A DNA stretch of 38,142 bases from Pseudomonadota bacterium (GTDB lineage: Bacteria; Pseudomonadota; Alphaproteobacteria; Rhizobiales; Rhizobiaceae): NCBI GenBank assembly GCA_023390055.1, contig JAEWDP010000150.1, positions 1 through 38,142 on the forward strand, read 5' to 3'. A program made the position numbers and the translations under genes. The notes beneath the pieces are model-generated. The model was not told the origin of the DNA. It saw nothing but the letters and a program-made list of their open reading frames with translations, and did no database searches. Position 1 is the stretch's first letter, and every line of letters starts with the position of its first letter. Shown here one piece after another: positions 7,915 to 16,151 of this stretch.

Positions 7915-8802
7915 ATGACTGCATCCGACAGCGAACTCCAGGCGAAACTTCTGGCACAAGCGCTGCCTTACATGCAGCGGTATGAGAACAAGACAATTGT
8001 CGTGAAATACGGCGGCCACGCCATGGGCAACACCGAGCTCGGCAAGGCTTTTGCAGCCGATATCGCTCTTCTCAAACAGTCGGGGGTCAACCCGATCGTG
8101 ATCCACGGTGGCGGTCCTCAAATTGGTGCGATGCTGGCCAAGATGGGTATCGAGTCCAAATTTGAAGGCGGCCTGCGCGTTACCGACGCCAAAACCGTCG
8201 AGATCGTCGAAATGGTTCTTGCCGGCTCGATCAACAAGGAAATTGTTGCGCTTATCAACCAGACAGGCGAATGGGCGATCGGCCTTTGTGGCAAGGACGG
8301 CAATATGGTGTTCGCCGAAAAGGCAAAGAAGACGGTCATCGATCCCGATTCGAATATTGAGCGCGTACTCGACCTCGGCTTCGTCGGCGATGTCGTGGAA
8401 GTCGATCGTACGCTTCTCGACCTGCTCGCCAAATCGGAGATGATTCCGGTCATCGCACCCGTCGCGCCCGGCCGCAATGGCGATACTTACAACATCAATG
8501 CCGACACGTTTGCAGGTGCTATTGCTGGCGCACTGCGTGCTACGCGCCTGCTTTTCCTGACCGATGTCCCAGGCGTCCTCAACAAGCAGGGAGAACTGAT
8601 CAAGGAACTCTCCGTTTCCGAGGCGCAGGAACTCATCAGGGACGGAACAATTTCCGGTGGCATGATTCCGAAAGTCGAAACCTGCATCGATGCAATCAGT
8701 GCCGGTGTCCAGGGGGTCGTCATCTTGAACGGCAAGACCTCTCATGCCGTACTGCTCGAAATCTTCACCGAACATGGTGCAGGCACGCTGATCGTGCCCT
8801 GA
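7915..8802 (+). CDS. argB: Acetylglutamate kinase
   Basis: Phosphorylates N-acetylglutamate, the second step of arginine synthesis. The 295-residue amino-acid-kinase fold shows KYGGHAM (from Lys31), HGGGPQIG in the acetylglutamate-binding region and DVPGV near the nucleotide site. About 25 residues precede the kinase core. In established structures such an N-terminal helix is found in hexameric, arginine-inhibited enzymes, so feedback inhibition is inferred. The start is supported by GAGGGGA just upstream. No T-rich terminator was seen after it; an imperfect palindrome lies near the end of the convergent gene. Confidence 0.97.
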   Translation: MTASDSELQAKLLAQALPYMQRYENKTIVVKYGGHAMGNTELGKAFAADIALLKQSGVNPIVIHGGGPQIGAMLAKMGIESKFEGGLRVTDAKTVEIVEMVLAGSINKEIVALINQTGEWAIGLCGKDGNMVFAEKAKKTVIDPDSNIERVLDLGFVGDVVEVDRTLLDLLAKSEMIPVIAPVAPGRNGDTYNINADTFAGAIAGALRATRLLFLTDVPGVLNKQGELIKELSVSEAQELIRDGTISGGMIPKVETCIDAISAGVQGVVILNGKTSHAVLLEIFTEHGAGTLIVP

Positions 8803-8958
8803 CCTGGCATGCGAGATGCCTCGCTGTTCGTAGCCGAAGCCAATGAAGCCGATCGCGTAGCCGTACTTGGTGACTGGCATGGAATAACGACAGGCCACGC
8901 ATTGTGACGCCACCGGGCACAAGACGAAATTCCCGCCATCGGGCCGATGAGATATCAA

Positions 8959-8985
8959 TGACGCATGGGCATGCTCATGACGTCA
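8959..8985. repeat. Imperfect palindrome between convergent argB and DMT transporter genes
   Basis: Outer arms TGACGCATG and CATGACGTCA pair with one bulge around a central GCATGC. The element covers the stop codon of the minus-strand transporter. It lacks a T tract on either side; it may act as a weak two-way terminator or RNA end. Confidence 0.4.
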
Positions 8986-9897
8986 GAAAAGCACAAGCGC
9001 CAGGATACCGAGCACAATCAGTAGACATCCGGCGATTTCAAGCCGATTGATGTGTTCCTTGAAGACAAGGGCTGACGAAGCGAATGTGAACAGCATTTCG
9101 ATCTGCGCCAAAGCCTTGACGACAGCTGCGGGCTGTAGTGTCATTGCAATGAACCAGCCGAAGGATGCGGTTGAGCCGACGAACCCGACGATCAGTGCCG
9201 GTCGCCAGGCCTGGCCGATACGGCGCAACTGCTGCCTGTCTTTCAGGGCAATCCACAAAAGCATTGCCACCGCCTGCATGACGATGACAATAGCCAGTGT
9301 GAAACCCGCCTGCACAACCGGATCTGGAGCTGGAAGGCTCGGTGCCAGCGACAATGATGCATAGCGATAGGATACTCCTGATACGCCGAACAGAAGTCCG
9401 GACAGGAGCCCAAACACAGCCGTACGGCTGCAAAGCGACATGATCAAGGAACGCAGGTTCAATTCCGTTCTGGCGACCGAAATCAGCATGACACCAACCA
9501 CCGAGATGGAGATCGCCAAGACAGTAGAAAACGTGATCCTCTCACCCACCAGAACGAGCGCAACGAGTGCTGCCTGCGCGGGCTCGGTACGTGAATAGGC
9601 AGTGCCCACTGCAAAATTCCGGAAGGCAAAGATATAAACCAGAAGAAATGTCGCGCCGATTTGAGCAAAGCCACCCGTGACGGACCACAGAGCGAAGCTG
9701 ATGTTGGGTACCGGCATGGGGCGGTCCAGCCAGATGGAGAGGACAGCCATGTAGATAAATGCGAACGGAACGCCGTAGCCAAAACGAACGAATGTAGCCC
9801 CGGTCGTGCTGAGCCTGCCACGCAAATGCTTCTGCAATGCAGATCGTACATTCTGCAGGAAGGCTGACGCGACAGTGATAAGGATCCACAATTCCAT
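8983..9897 (-). CDS. DMT-superfamily permease (EamA domains)
   Basis: A 304-residue, very hydrophobic protein with about ten predicted membrane helices in two similar halves, the pattern of EamA-type drug/metabolite transporters. A short lysine/arginine stretch (around 23-30) follows the first helix. Family members export amino acids, nucleosides or other metabolites. The substrate here cannot be inferred from sequence. It is transcribed divergently from the HAD-family gene and convergently with argB, so it appears to be a single-gene unit inserted in a block where rhizobia often have argB next to the HAD gene. Confidence 0.85.
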   Translation of the reverse strand: MELWILITVASAFLQNVRSALQKHLRGRLSTTGATFVRFGYGVPFAFIYMAVLSIWLDRPMPVPNISFALWSVTGGFAQIGATFLLVYIFAFRNFAVGTAYSRTEPAQAALVALVLVGERITFSTVLAISISVVGVMLISVARTELNLRSLIMSLCSRTAVFGLLSGLLFGVSGVSYRYASLSLAPSLPAPDPVVQAGFTLAIVIVMQAVAMLLWIALKDRQQLRRIGQAWRPALIVGFVGSTASFGWFIAMTLQPAAVVKALAQIEMLFTFASSALVFKEHINRLEIAGCLLIVLGILALVLF

Positions 9898-10000
9898 GTG
9901 ATCGCGCCTATCACGCGCAACCTGTCACCGCCAAGGTCACTTTCCGCCCAAACTGGCGTTTGCCATTTGCTTTACTGCAAGGCCGGTGCATAAGGGAGGC

Positions 10001-10711
10001 ATGAGCACTCCGAAAAAATCCCCCGAGCCAGCAGATTTCGCCGATGTCAGAGACTGGATCTTTGATCTCGACAACACGCTGTATCCCCATCACCTCAACC
10101 TGTTCGATCAGATAGACAGGAACATGAGCGCCTATGTCTCGGAACTGCTGCAGCTGGAGCCCGATGAGGCCCGCGCACTTCAGAAGCGCTATTATCACGA
10201 CCACGGAACAACGTTGCAGGGGTTGATGTTGCATCACGGGATCGATCCCGACGAGTTTCTTGAGCGTGCCCACGCAATCGACTATTCAACCCTCCTGCCA
10301 CAGCCAGAACTCGGCAATGCAATCAGGTCTCTGCCAGGACGCAAGTTCATCTTCACCAATGGCAGTGTCAAGCACGCGCAGGCAGCCGCCACGGCCCTCG
10401 GCATCCTTGATAATTTCGACGATATCTTCGACATCGTTGCAGCGGATTACATCCCCAAGCCTGCGGGTGCGACCTACGACAAGTTTGCCAGCCTGTACCG
10501 CGTGGATACCAAACACGCCGCCATGTTTGAGGATCTGCCGAGAAATCTTCAAGCGCCCAAGACACTCGGAATGCGCACTGTACTGCTCGTCCCACGCAAT
10601 ATGGATGATGTGCTGATGGAGCGCTGGGAGGTCGTCTCAGATGAGGATGAGCATATCGATTATCTGACGGATGATCTCGCAAGCTTTCTTGGCGCCCTGT
10701 CCACCACCTGA
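10001..10711 (+). CDS. HAD-family pyrimidine 5'-nucleotidase-like phosphatase
   Basis: A 236-residue HAD hydrolase. Motif I is FDLDNTL (21-27; the first Asp is the nucleophile), motif II is FTNGS, the lysine lies in DYIPKPAG, and motif IV is MFEDLPRNL. The sequence resembles the pyrimidine 5'-nucleotidase subgroup (SDT1/PHM8-like), which dephosphorylates UMP and CMP; substrate is inferred from family only. I chose ATG 10001, preceded by AAGGGAGG; a GTG at 9986 would add five residues. The tail is acidic. Confidence 0.85.
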   Translation: MSTPKKSPEPADFADVRDWIFDLDNTLYPHHLNLFDQIDRNMSAYVSELLQLEPDEARALQKRYYHDHGTTLQGLMLHHGIDPDEFLERAHAIDYSTLLPQPELGNAIRSLPGRKFIFTNGSVKHAQAAATALGILDNFDDIFDIVAADYIPKPAGATYDKFASLYRVDTKHAAMFEDLPRNLQAPKTLGMRTVLLVPRNMDDVLMERWEVVSDEDEHIDYLTDDLASFLGALSTT

Positions 10712-10736
10712 CCACCTTACCGAAATTTCATCCAGA

Positions 10737-10750
10737 TTACAGATCTGTAA
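10737..10750. promoter_or_regulatory. Perfect 14-bp palindrome, candidate operator
   Basis: TTACAGATCTGTAA is an exact palindrome lying 64 bp upstream of the EF-hand gene start and 26 bp after the HAD gene. It has the size and symmetry of a dimeric repressor or activator site; the cognate regulator is unknown. Confidence 0.4.
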
Positions 10751-10813
10751 GTGGTTTCCCGAAGGTCTGCACCGTAGCTTCTCTTCGTAGCGTAGATGAA
10801 GAGGAACTCGTAC

Positions 10814-11416
10814 ATGAATACCAAGAAGATCGTCGTCGCATCACTTTCAGCCGTTCTCATGGTCGGTATAGCCGCTCCGAGCTTCGCTGCATCCGCTCGA
10901 ACCGGCCACGGTCCTCGGGCAGGAGCGATGCAGGAACGGATGTTCGTCCGTCTCTTGAAGGCTGCCGACACAGACAAGGACGCCAAGATCACAAAGGACG
11001 AGTTCACGGCGTGGCAAGACGCACGCTTCACCGAAATTGACGCTGACAAGGATGGCATCCTCATCCCCGGGGAATTCCGTTCGTTCCGAAAGGCAAAGTG
11101 GGATGAGTTCCGCAAGAACAATCCCAGGCCCGATCGTGCCGGACAGGACAAGGATGCATCCAAGGACCAGGCTCAAAACGAATCCGACCGAAATGATGGT
11201 CCCCGCCACCGCGACCGCCGACATGGCCACCGGTTTGGCATGCATGGCGCCCGTCACATGGGCGGCATGCACCTGATCCGCATGGCCGATACCGACGAAA
11301 ACGGCCAGCTCAGCAAGGCTGAGGCCACGGCAGCCGCTGACAAGCTGTTCACCCGTATGGACCGCAACAAAGACGGAACCATCAGCATAGACGACATGCC
11401 GAACCGCCCCTTCTAG
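10814..11416 (+). CDS. Secreted EF-hand calcium-binding protein
   Basis: A 200-residue protein with a Sec signal peptide (basic MNTKK, hydrophobic core, cleavage probably after APSFA, about residue 25). Four EF-hand loops are visible: DTDKDAKITKDE, DADKDGILIPGE, DTDENGQLSKAE and DRNKDGTISIDD, each with acidic residues at the calcium positions. The first and second pairs are separated by a charged, His/Arg/Asp-rich linker. It is probably a periplasmic calcium sensor or buffer; the partner is unknown. ATG 10814 is preferred because AGAGGA lies 8 nt ahead; an upstream ATG (10796) would add six residues before the signal peptide. Confidence 0.88.
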   Translation: MNTKKIVVASLSAVLMVGIAAPSFAASARTGHGPRAGAMQERMFVRLLKAADTDKDAKITKDEFTAWQDARFTEIDADKDGILIPGEFRSFRKAKWDEFRKNNPRPDRAGQDKDASKDQAQNESDRNDGPRHRDRRHGHRFGMHGARHMGGMHLIRMADTDENGQLSKAEATAAADKLFTRMDRNKDGTISIDDMPNRPF

Positions 11417-11434
11417 TTCGCGCCCCCGAACTAG
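11413..11434 (+). other. Hairpin overlapping the EF-hand gene stop codon
   Basis: CTAGTTCG and CGAACTAG form a perfect 8-bp stem around CGCCCC. The stem includes the TAG stop codon. With the next hairpin it forms a tandem pair between convergent genes. Confidence 0.4.
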
Positions 11435-11449
11435 TCCCGGCATGTCGTT

Positions 11450-11474
11450 GAAGCCCGCCCTTTGGGCGGGCTTC
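11450..11474. terminator. Probable bidirectional terminator between convergent genes
   Basis: GAAGCCCGCC and GGCGGGCTTC pair perfectly over 10 bp with a 5-nt loop. The hairpin sits between the ends of the EF-hand gene (plus) and the LOG-family gene (minus). T tracts are poor on both sides. Confidence 0.55.
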
Positions 11475-11484
11475 GCACTATCTG

Positions 11485-12345
11485 TTAATGCTCATAAAAG
11501 TCGCTGACGATCTTCCAGGCCTCGTCGGCTGTGTCCACGAAGCTGATAAGTTCTAAATCTTCAGGCGAGATGGTCCCGAAGTCTGCAAGCGCCTGCCAAT
11601 TCACGATTCCGTGCCAGAAGCTGGCCCCAAAAAGCAGAAGCGGGAGGCGCTCCATTCGACCTGTCTGGATGAGCGTCAAAGCTTCAAACATTTCATCCAT
11701 TGTCCCAAAGCCGCCGGGAAAAATAGCCACCGCCTTGGCACGCATCATCAGGTGCATCTTGCGGATAGCGAAGTAGTGGAAGTTGAAGCTGAGCTCGGGT
11801 GTGACATACTGGTTCGGCGCCTGCTCGTGCGGCAGCACAACATTGAAACCGACCGTCGGTGCTCCGGCCTCCGATGCCCCACGGTTTCCCGCTTCCATGA
11901 CACCGGGACCACCACCCGTCACCACGACATATTCCTGATGGTCGAACTGCTCGCTATGACGCGCGCAGAGACCGGCGAACTTGCGGGCCTCGTCGTAATA
12001 GATTGCGGCCGCCTCGAGGTTCTTGCGCTGCGTCTCATTCTTCGCCGCCCAGGCCGCCTCTCCCGGAGCAGGGATGCGGGCACCGCCAAACAGTACGACG
12101 GTGGACTTGATCCGGTGCTCGGCCATTGCCATTTCCGCCTTCTGCAGTTCCAACTGCAGGCGGACTGGTCGCAGTTCTTCGCTGCAGAGGAAATCGTCGT
12201 CCGCATAGGCAAGGCGATATGAAGGCGAAAGCGTCTGCGGTGTTTTCGGGACTCCAGCGGCGCGCCGTCTGTCCGCAAAACTATCTTTCAACGGATCCCA
12301 AACGCCATCCTTGCGACGTGGACCATCCTTCTTCACCTTTGTCAT
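11485..12345 (-). CDS. LOG-family protein (TIGR00730, lysine-decarboxylase-like Rossmann fold)
   Basis: A 286-residue protein with both family signatures, GGGPGVMEA (144-152) and PGGFGTMDE (210-218). Smaller family members are cytokinin riboside 5'-monophosphate phosphoribohydrolases. The motif residues thought to be catalytic are present, so nucleotide N-glycosidase activity is plausible. This is a longer form with an approximately 80-residue N-terminal extension that is basic at the start. The old name lysine decarboxylase is misleading. It is transcribed away from dapD. Confidence 0.88.
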   Translation of the reverse strand: MTKVKKDGPRRKDGVWDPLKDSFADRRRAAGVPKTPQTLSPSYRLAYADDDFLCSEELRPVRLQLELQKAEMAMAEHRIKSTVVLFGGARIPAPGEAAWAAKNETQRKNLEAAAIYYDEARKFAGLCARHSEQFDHQEYVVVTGGGPGVMEAGNRGASEAGAPTVGFNVVLPHEQAPNQYVTPELSFNFHYFAIRKMHLMMRAKAVAIFPGGFGTMDEMFEALTLIQTGRMERLPLLLFGASFWHGIVNWQALADFGTISPEDLELISFVDTADEAWKIVSDFYEH

Positions 12346-12597
12346 TGTCTGCCTTTCATCAAATTGTCGGCTTGATAACCCCGTGCGTCACATCGGCGAG
12401 GAACGGCCGGTTCTGGTCGGTGTAGCCATCCGGCCCGCTGGTGCCGTGACGGCGAAAAAAGGCCTACGGCACGATCTTCGAGACCCCGCAACAGTGAAAG
12501 AACGCCGGGATCTCTCTTTTGTGTGCTGTCCGAAATAGACATTGTCAACGGTGCCTTTCTTTGCCCTGGCCCTGGTCAAACAACCCCTGAATCAAGC

Positions 12598-12633
12598 AGG
12601 CTCCTGCGAGCCTTGTCATTCAGGCAGGAGCCT
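12598..12633 (+). other. Stem-loop upstream of dapD
   Basis: AGGCTCCTGC and GCAGGAGCCT pair perfectly over 10 bp with a 16-nt loop. Only TTTG follows on the plus strand, and the minus strand is no better. It could be the end of a short transcript from upstream or an operator-like element. Confidence 0.4.
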
Positions 12634-12660
12634 TTGACGTCGACACGTACCCAATTGACG

Positions 12661-12689
12661 TTGACCGTGGACTGGTGGTCGCATAGATC
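12661..12689 (+). promoter_or_regulatory. Candidate promoter of dapD
   Basis: TTGACC (12661-12666) and TAGATC (12684-12689) are separated by 17 nt, leaving a leader of about 65 nt before the dapD ATG. Confidence 0.3.
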
Positions 12690-12759
12690 AATTAACAATA
12701 TTTGGCCAGTCGCCAGACTATCCAATCTCAGTCTACCGACCTGACGTTAAGGACTTCTC

Positions 12760-13614
12760 ATGAACAGCACCGATCTCGCTTCCCTGGAAAAAACCATCGA
12801 AACCGCCTTTGAACAAAGGGAGAGCGTATCTGTTTCCACAAAGGGAGAAGTTCGCGATGCCGTCAATTCGTCTCTCGATCTGCTGGATAGCGGAAAAGCA
12901 CGCGTTGCAGTGCGGCAGACTGATGGCTCCTGGACGGTAAATCAGTGGCTGAAAAAGGCGGTCCTGTTGTCGTTTCGATTAAATGACATGGAGGTTGTAA
13001 AGGGCGGCCCGGGCCAGGCGTCCTGGTGGGACAAGGTACCGTCGAAATTCGAAGGATGGGGAGAAGATCAGTTCCGGGCTGCAGGCTTCCGCGCGGTTCC
13101 GAACACAGTCGTTCGGCGGTCGGCCTATATCGCCCCGAATGTTGTCTTGATGCCTTCCTTCGTTAATCTTGGTGCGTATGTCGACGAGGGCACGATGGTC
13201 GACACGTGGGCAACCGTCGGTTCCTGCGCGCAGATCGGCAAGAACGTGCACCTGTCGGGTGGCGTTGGTATTGGTGGTGTACTGGAGCCCATGCAGGCTG
13301 GTCCCACGATCATCGAAGACAACTGCTTCATCGGTGCGCGTTCCGAAGTCGTCGAAGGTTGCATCATTCGAGAAGGATCCGTTCTCGGCATGGGCGTATT
13401 CATTGGCAAGTCCACCAAGATCGTCGACCGTGCAACCGGCGAAATCTCCTATGGCGAGGTGCCTCCCTATTCCGTGGTTGTTGCAGGCACAATGCCCGGC
13501 AAACCATTCCCGAATGGCGAAGCCGGCCCGAGCCTCTACTGCGCGGTAATCGTCAAACGTGTTGATGAACGGACCCGCTCCAAGACCGGCATCAATGAGT
13601 TGCTGCGCGACTGA
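12760..13614 (+). CDS. dapD: 2,3,4,5-tetrahydropyridine-2,6-dicarboxylate N-succinyltransferase
   Basis: Transfers succinyl from succinyl-CoA to tetrahydrodipicolinate in the succinylase branch of diaminopimelate and lysine synthesis. The 284-residue protein has a helical N-terminal domain and then a left-handed beta-helix of hexapeptide repeats (about 110-240), with stretches such as GAYVDEGTMVDTWATVGSCAQIG and GVGIGGVLEPM typical of DapD. AAGGA lies 7 nt before the ATG. dapE follows after 11 nt, so the two consecutive pathway genes flanking the aminotransferase step are co-transcribed. Confidence 0.97.
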   Translation: MNSTDLASLEKTIETAFEQRESVSVSTKGEVRDAVNSSLDLLDSGKARVAVRQTDGSWTVNQWLKKAVLLSFRLNDMEVVKGGPGQASWWDKVPSKFEGWGEDQFRAAGFRAVPNTVVRRSAYIAPNVVLMPSFVNLGAYVDEGTMVDTWATVGSCAQIGKNVHLSGGVGIGGVLEPMQAGPTIIEDNCFIGARSEVVEGCIIREGSVLGMGVFIGKSTKIVDRATGEISYGEVPPYSVVVAGTMPGKPFPNGEAGPSLYCAVIVKRVDERTRSKTGINELLRD

Positions 13615-13625
13615 GTGGGCGTTCC

Positions 13626-14822
13626 ATGGCTACAACCAATCCCGTCGATAACCTGCAGGCCCTGATCCGCTGCCCGTCGGTAACACCGGACGAAGGGGGC
13701 GCACTTGCCGCTCTGGAAGCGATGCTGGTTCCGCTTGGTTTCGATTGCGAACGCGTTGTGATGCATGAACCTGGAATGCCGGATATCGAAAACCTCTATG
13801 CAAGGTTAGGGACCGGCGAACCACATCTGATGTTTGCAGGCCACACCGACGTGGTGCCTCCAGGAAACGAAAGCGACTGGTCACAGCCACCATTTGCTGC
13901 AAACATCGTGGACGGAACCTTGTTTGGCCGGGGTGCGGTCGACATGAAAGGCGGAATTGCCTGTTTCGTGGCAGCGCTCGCACGTCATGTCGACAAGAAT
14001 GGGCCGCCTGAGGGTTCAGTTTCGCTCCTGATTACAGGTGACGAGGAAGGCCCCGCGGTCAACGGCACGGTAAAGCTTCTCGAATGGGCGGCCGGCAAGG
14101 GGGAACGGTGGGACGCCTGTCTCGTCGGCGAACCAACCAACCCTGACGTACTCGGTGACATGATCAAGATCGGCCGTCGCGGCTCGTTGTCAGGTAAGAT
14201 CGTCGTACACGGCATACAGGGTCATGCCGCCTATCCTCACCTTGCAGACAATCCTGTACGCGGTCTGCTGCAATTGACACAGGCCCTCTTGGCCGAACCG
14301 TTTGACGAGGGTACGGCGGATTTCCAGCCGTCTAATCTCGAGGTTACAACTGTCGACACCGGCAACCCGGCCGTCAACGTCATTCCCGCAAAAGCCACCG
14401 CCGCGTTCAACATTCGCTTCAACGACACATGGACTTCCGATACCTTGAAGCGTGAAATTATCCGCCGTCTGGATACGGCCGCTTCCACGAACCGGCTGAG
14501 GCCAGGGCGTGATCCTGTACGTTATGACCTCAACTGGGCCGAACGCCCAAGTCATGTCTTCTTGACGCGGAATAATGCTCTGATCGCATCACTATCATCA
14601 GCGATCGAAGCGGTGACCACCCGCCGACCGGCACTATCGACGACTGGAGGCACGTCAGATGCACGCTTCATCAAGGATTACTGCCCGGTTGTCGAATTCG
14701 GGCTCGTTGGCCAGACCATGCATATGGTCGACGAGAGGGTATCGCTGGCTGACCTGGAGACCCTGACAGTCATCTATGGACGTTTCCTAGCCAACTGGTT
14801 TGAACATGCCGGGAACCCTTGA
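13626..14822 (+). CDS. dapE: Succinyl-diaminopimelate desuccinylase
   Basis: A zinc enzyme that removes succinate from N-succinyl-LL-diaminopimelate. The 398-residue M20-family protein shows AGHTDVVPPG (His73 metal ligand, Asp75), GRGAVDMKGG (bridging Asp106), GDEEGPAVNGT (Glu140 as general base and Glu141 as ligand), GEPT (Glu169) and a late His366 in GQTMHMVDE. All ligands are present. The lid/dimerisation domain lies at about 180-290. It follows dapD by 11 nt, and the next gene's start lies inside its 3' end. Confidence 0.97.
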   Translation: MATTNPVDNLQALIRCPSVTPDEGGALAALEAMLVPLGFDCERVVMHEPGMPDIENLYARLGTGEPHLMFAGHTDVVPPGNESDWSQPPFAANIVDGTLFGRGAVDMKGGIACFVAALARHVDKNGPPEGSVSLLITGDEEGPAVNGTVKLLEWAAGKGERWDACLVGEPTNPDVLGDMIKIGRRGSLSGKIVVHGIQGHAAYPHLADNPVRGLLQLTQALLAEPFDEGTADFQPSNLEVTTVDTGNPAVNVIPAKATAAFNIRFNDTWTSDTLKREIIRRLDTAASTNRLRPGRDPVRYDLNWAERPSHVFLTRNNALIASLSSAIEAVTTRRPALSTTGGTSDARFIKDYCPVVEFGLVGQTMHMVDERVSLADLETLTVIYGRFLANWFEHAGNP

Positions 14823-15402
14823 AGTCAAATTTTATCTCTGCGGGCTCTGGCTGCTGATCTGCGGAGACCCCGCCGGGTTAAAGCAGCTCGACCTTACGGA
14901 GCGTGGCCTATTTCGCTCCTTTTGGGCAATCATCTGGTGCCTACCCGCCATGGCGGTGTCCTGGCTATGGTGGCGTGCACTCTACTTGCGCGGCATGCCG
15001 AAAGACCTGGAGCTTGGCGGGATCTTCTTCGTTCGGCTGGCCATGCTGGAACTCATCAACTGGATTGTCCCGCTCGTGCTTGTCGGCCTGGTGGCGTTAG
15101 GACTTGGCCTTGGTCGCAAATACTTTGCGATTGTCATCGCTGTGAACTGGCTCTCAATACCGTTTGCCTACTGCTACGCTATACTCAGCCTCTTCCTCAT
15201 GCTTGCCCCTGCCCTCACCGGCATTTTGTCCCTGACATGGCTTTTTTTGCTAATCACGCTCATCGCTTCGATTACGCGCGTCCTGCGCATGATCTGCGGT
15301 CCCCATCCGTTGATGATTTCAACACTGACAATGGTACTGATCGTCCCTGCGATGTTGCTGTCGGATGTGCTTGAACGCTTCCTTGGCGTCTATCCAGGCT
15401 GA
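14806..15402 (+). CDS. Uncharacterised multi-pass membrane protein after dapE
   Basis: A 198-residue hydrophobic protein with about five predicted membrane segments (roughly 38-57, 75-100, 107-140, 145-162 and 172-192). I do not recognise a named family, though a protein of this kind between dapE and truA appears conserved in rhizobia from memory. ATG 14806 is chosen (MPGTLEVKFYLCGLW); TTG 14800 is an alternative. Its start overlaps dapE by 17 nt, so it is probably translated from the dap transcript. Its last 13 nt overlap the end of convergent truA. A role in the envelope or lysine/diaminopimelate transport is only a guess from position. Confidence 0.75.
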   Translation: MPGTLEVKFYLCGLWLLICGDPAGLKQLDLTERGLFRSFWAIIWCLPAMAVSWLWWRALYLRGMPKDLELGGIFFVRLAMLELINWIVPLVLVGLVALGLGLGRKYFAIVIAVNWLSIPFAYCYAILSLFLMLAPALTGILSLTWLFLLITLIASITRVLRMICGPHPLMISTLTMVLIVPAMLLSDVLERFLGVYPG

Positions 15403-16151
15403 TCCACCGGATAATCCACCTGCATGAAATACAGTCCTTGCGGCGGCGCGACGGGCCCACAGGCTCGACGGTCACGTGCCTCGAGTATTGCCTGAACATC
15501 GTCGGGCGTGACCTTTCTCTCGCCCGCAAGCTTCAATGTTCCCGCAAACGAGCGGATCTGATTGTGGAGAAAGCTCTGTGCCGAAGCCCTGATCTCGATC
15601 AGGTCACCATTGCGCGTCACATCCAGCCTGTCGAGTGTCCGCATCGGGCTCGTTGCCTGACAGTGGGCGGAACGGAATGTCGTGAAATCATGATGACCAA
15701 CCAATGTCTGCGCCGCCGCATGCATGGCGGTGTGGTCCAAGTTCTTGGGCACCCACCAGGCACGACTTTTTTCCAAGGCCAGTGGGCCAGGCCGATTGAT
15801 GATGCGGTAAAGATAATGTCGCCGTCGCGCAGAAAATCTCGCATCGAAACTTTCGTCGACGACCTGAACATCCAGGATCGCAACCTTTTCGTCAGCCATG
15901 GAAAGGTGCGCGTTCACTGCATTGCGCAGCTTATAGGGCTCCCAGGCACGAGACAGGTCGGCATGGGCCACCTGCCCATATGCATGAACGCCGGAATCCG
16001 TCCTGCCAGCGCCACGCACGGAGACCGTTTCTCCGGTCAGGGAAAAGACCGCACGCTCAAGAGCTGCCTGAACAGAATGGCCGTTTTCCTGTCGCTGCCA
16101 ACCCACATAAGGTGTACCGTCATATTCAACGGTCATGCGATAACGCGGCAT
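15390..16151 (-). CDS. truA: tRNA pseudouridine(38-40) synthase
   Basis: Makes pseudouridine at positions 38-40 of tRNA anticodon stems. The 253-residue protein begins MPRYRMTVEYDGTPYVGWQRQ and has the catalytic motif GRTDSGVHA with nucleophile Asp52. It also carries the family stretch SFLHNQIRSF near 195. Length is typical. Its ATG overlaps the fmt stop codon by one base (TAATG), indicating an fmt-truA operon. The 3' end overlaps the convergent membrane-protein gene by 13 nt. Confidence 0.97.
   Translation of the reverse strand: MPRYRMTVEYDGTPYVGWQRQENGHSVQAALERAVFSLTGETVSVRGAGRTDSGVHAYGQVAHADLSRAWEPYKLRNAVNAHLSMADEKVAILDVQVVDESFDARFSARRRHYLYRIINRPGPLALEKSRAWWVPKNLDHTAMHAAAQTLVGHHDFTTFRSAHCQATSPMRTLDRLDVTRNGDLIEIRASAQSFLHNQIRSFAGTLKLAGERKVTPDDVQAILEARDRRACGPVAPPQGLYFMQVDYPVDQPG

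Larger units (their letters stand above)
12346..12759. other. Intergenic region between divergent LOG-family gene and dapD
   Basis: 414 bp with no supported gene. It contains a 10-bp stem-loop at 12598-12633 and a candidate dapD promoter at 12661-12689. A small RNA could be encoded here but no clear start and end pair was found. Confidence 0.6.

Noticed and set aside
7825..8958. Minus-strand open frame of 377 codons opposite argB
   Set aside because: Antisense to intact argB with no recognisable domain.
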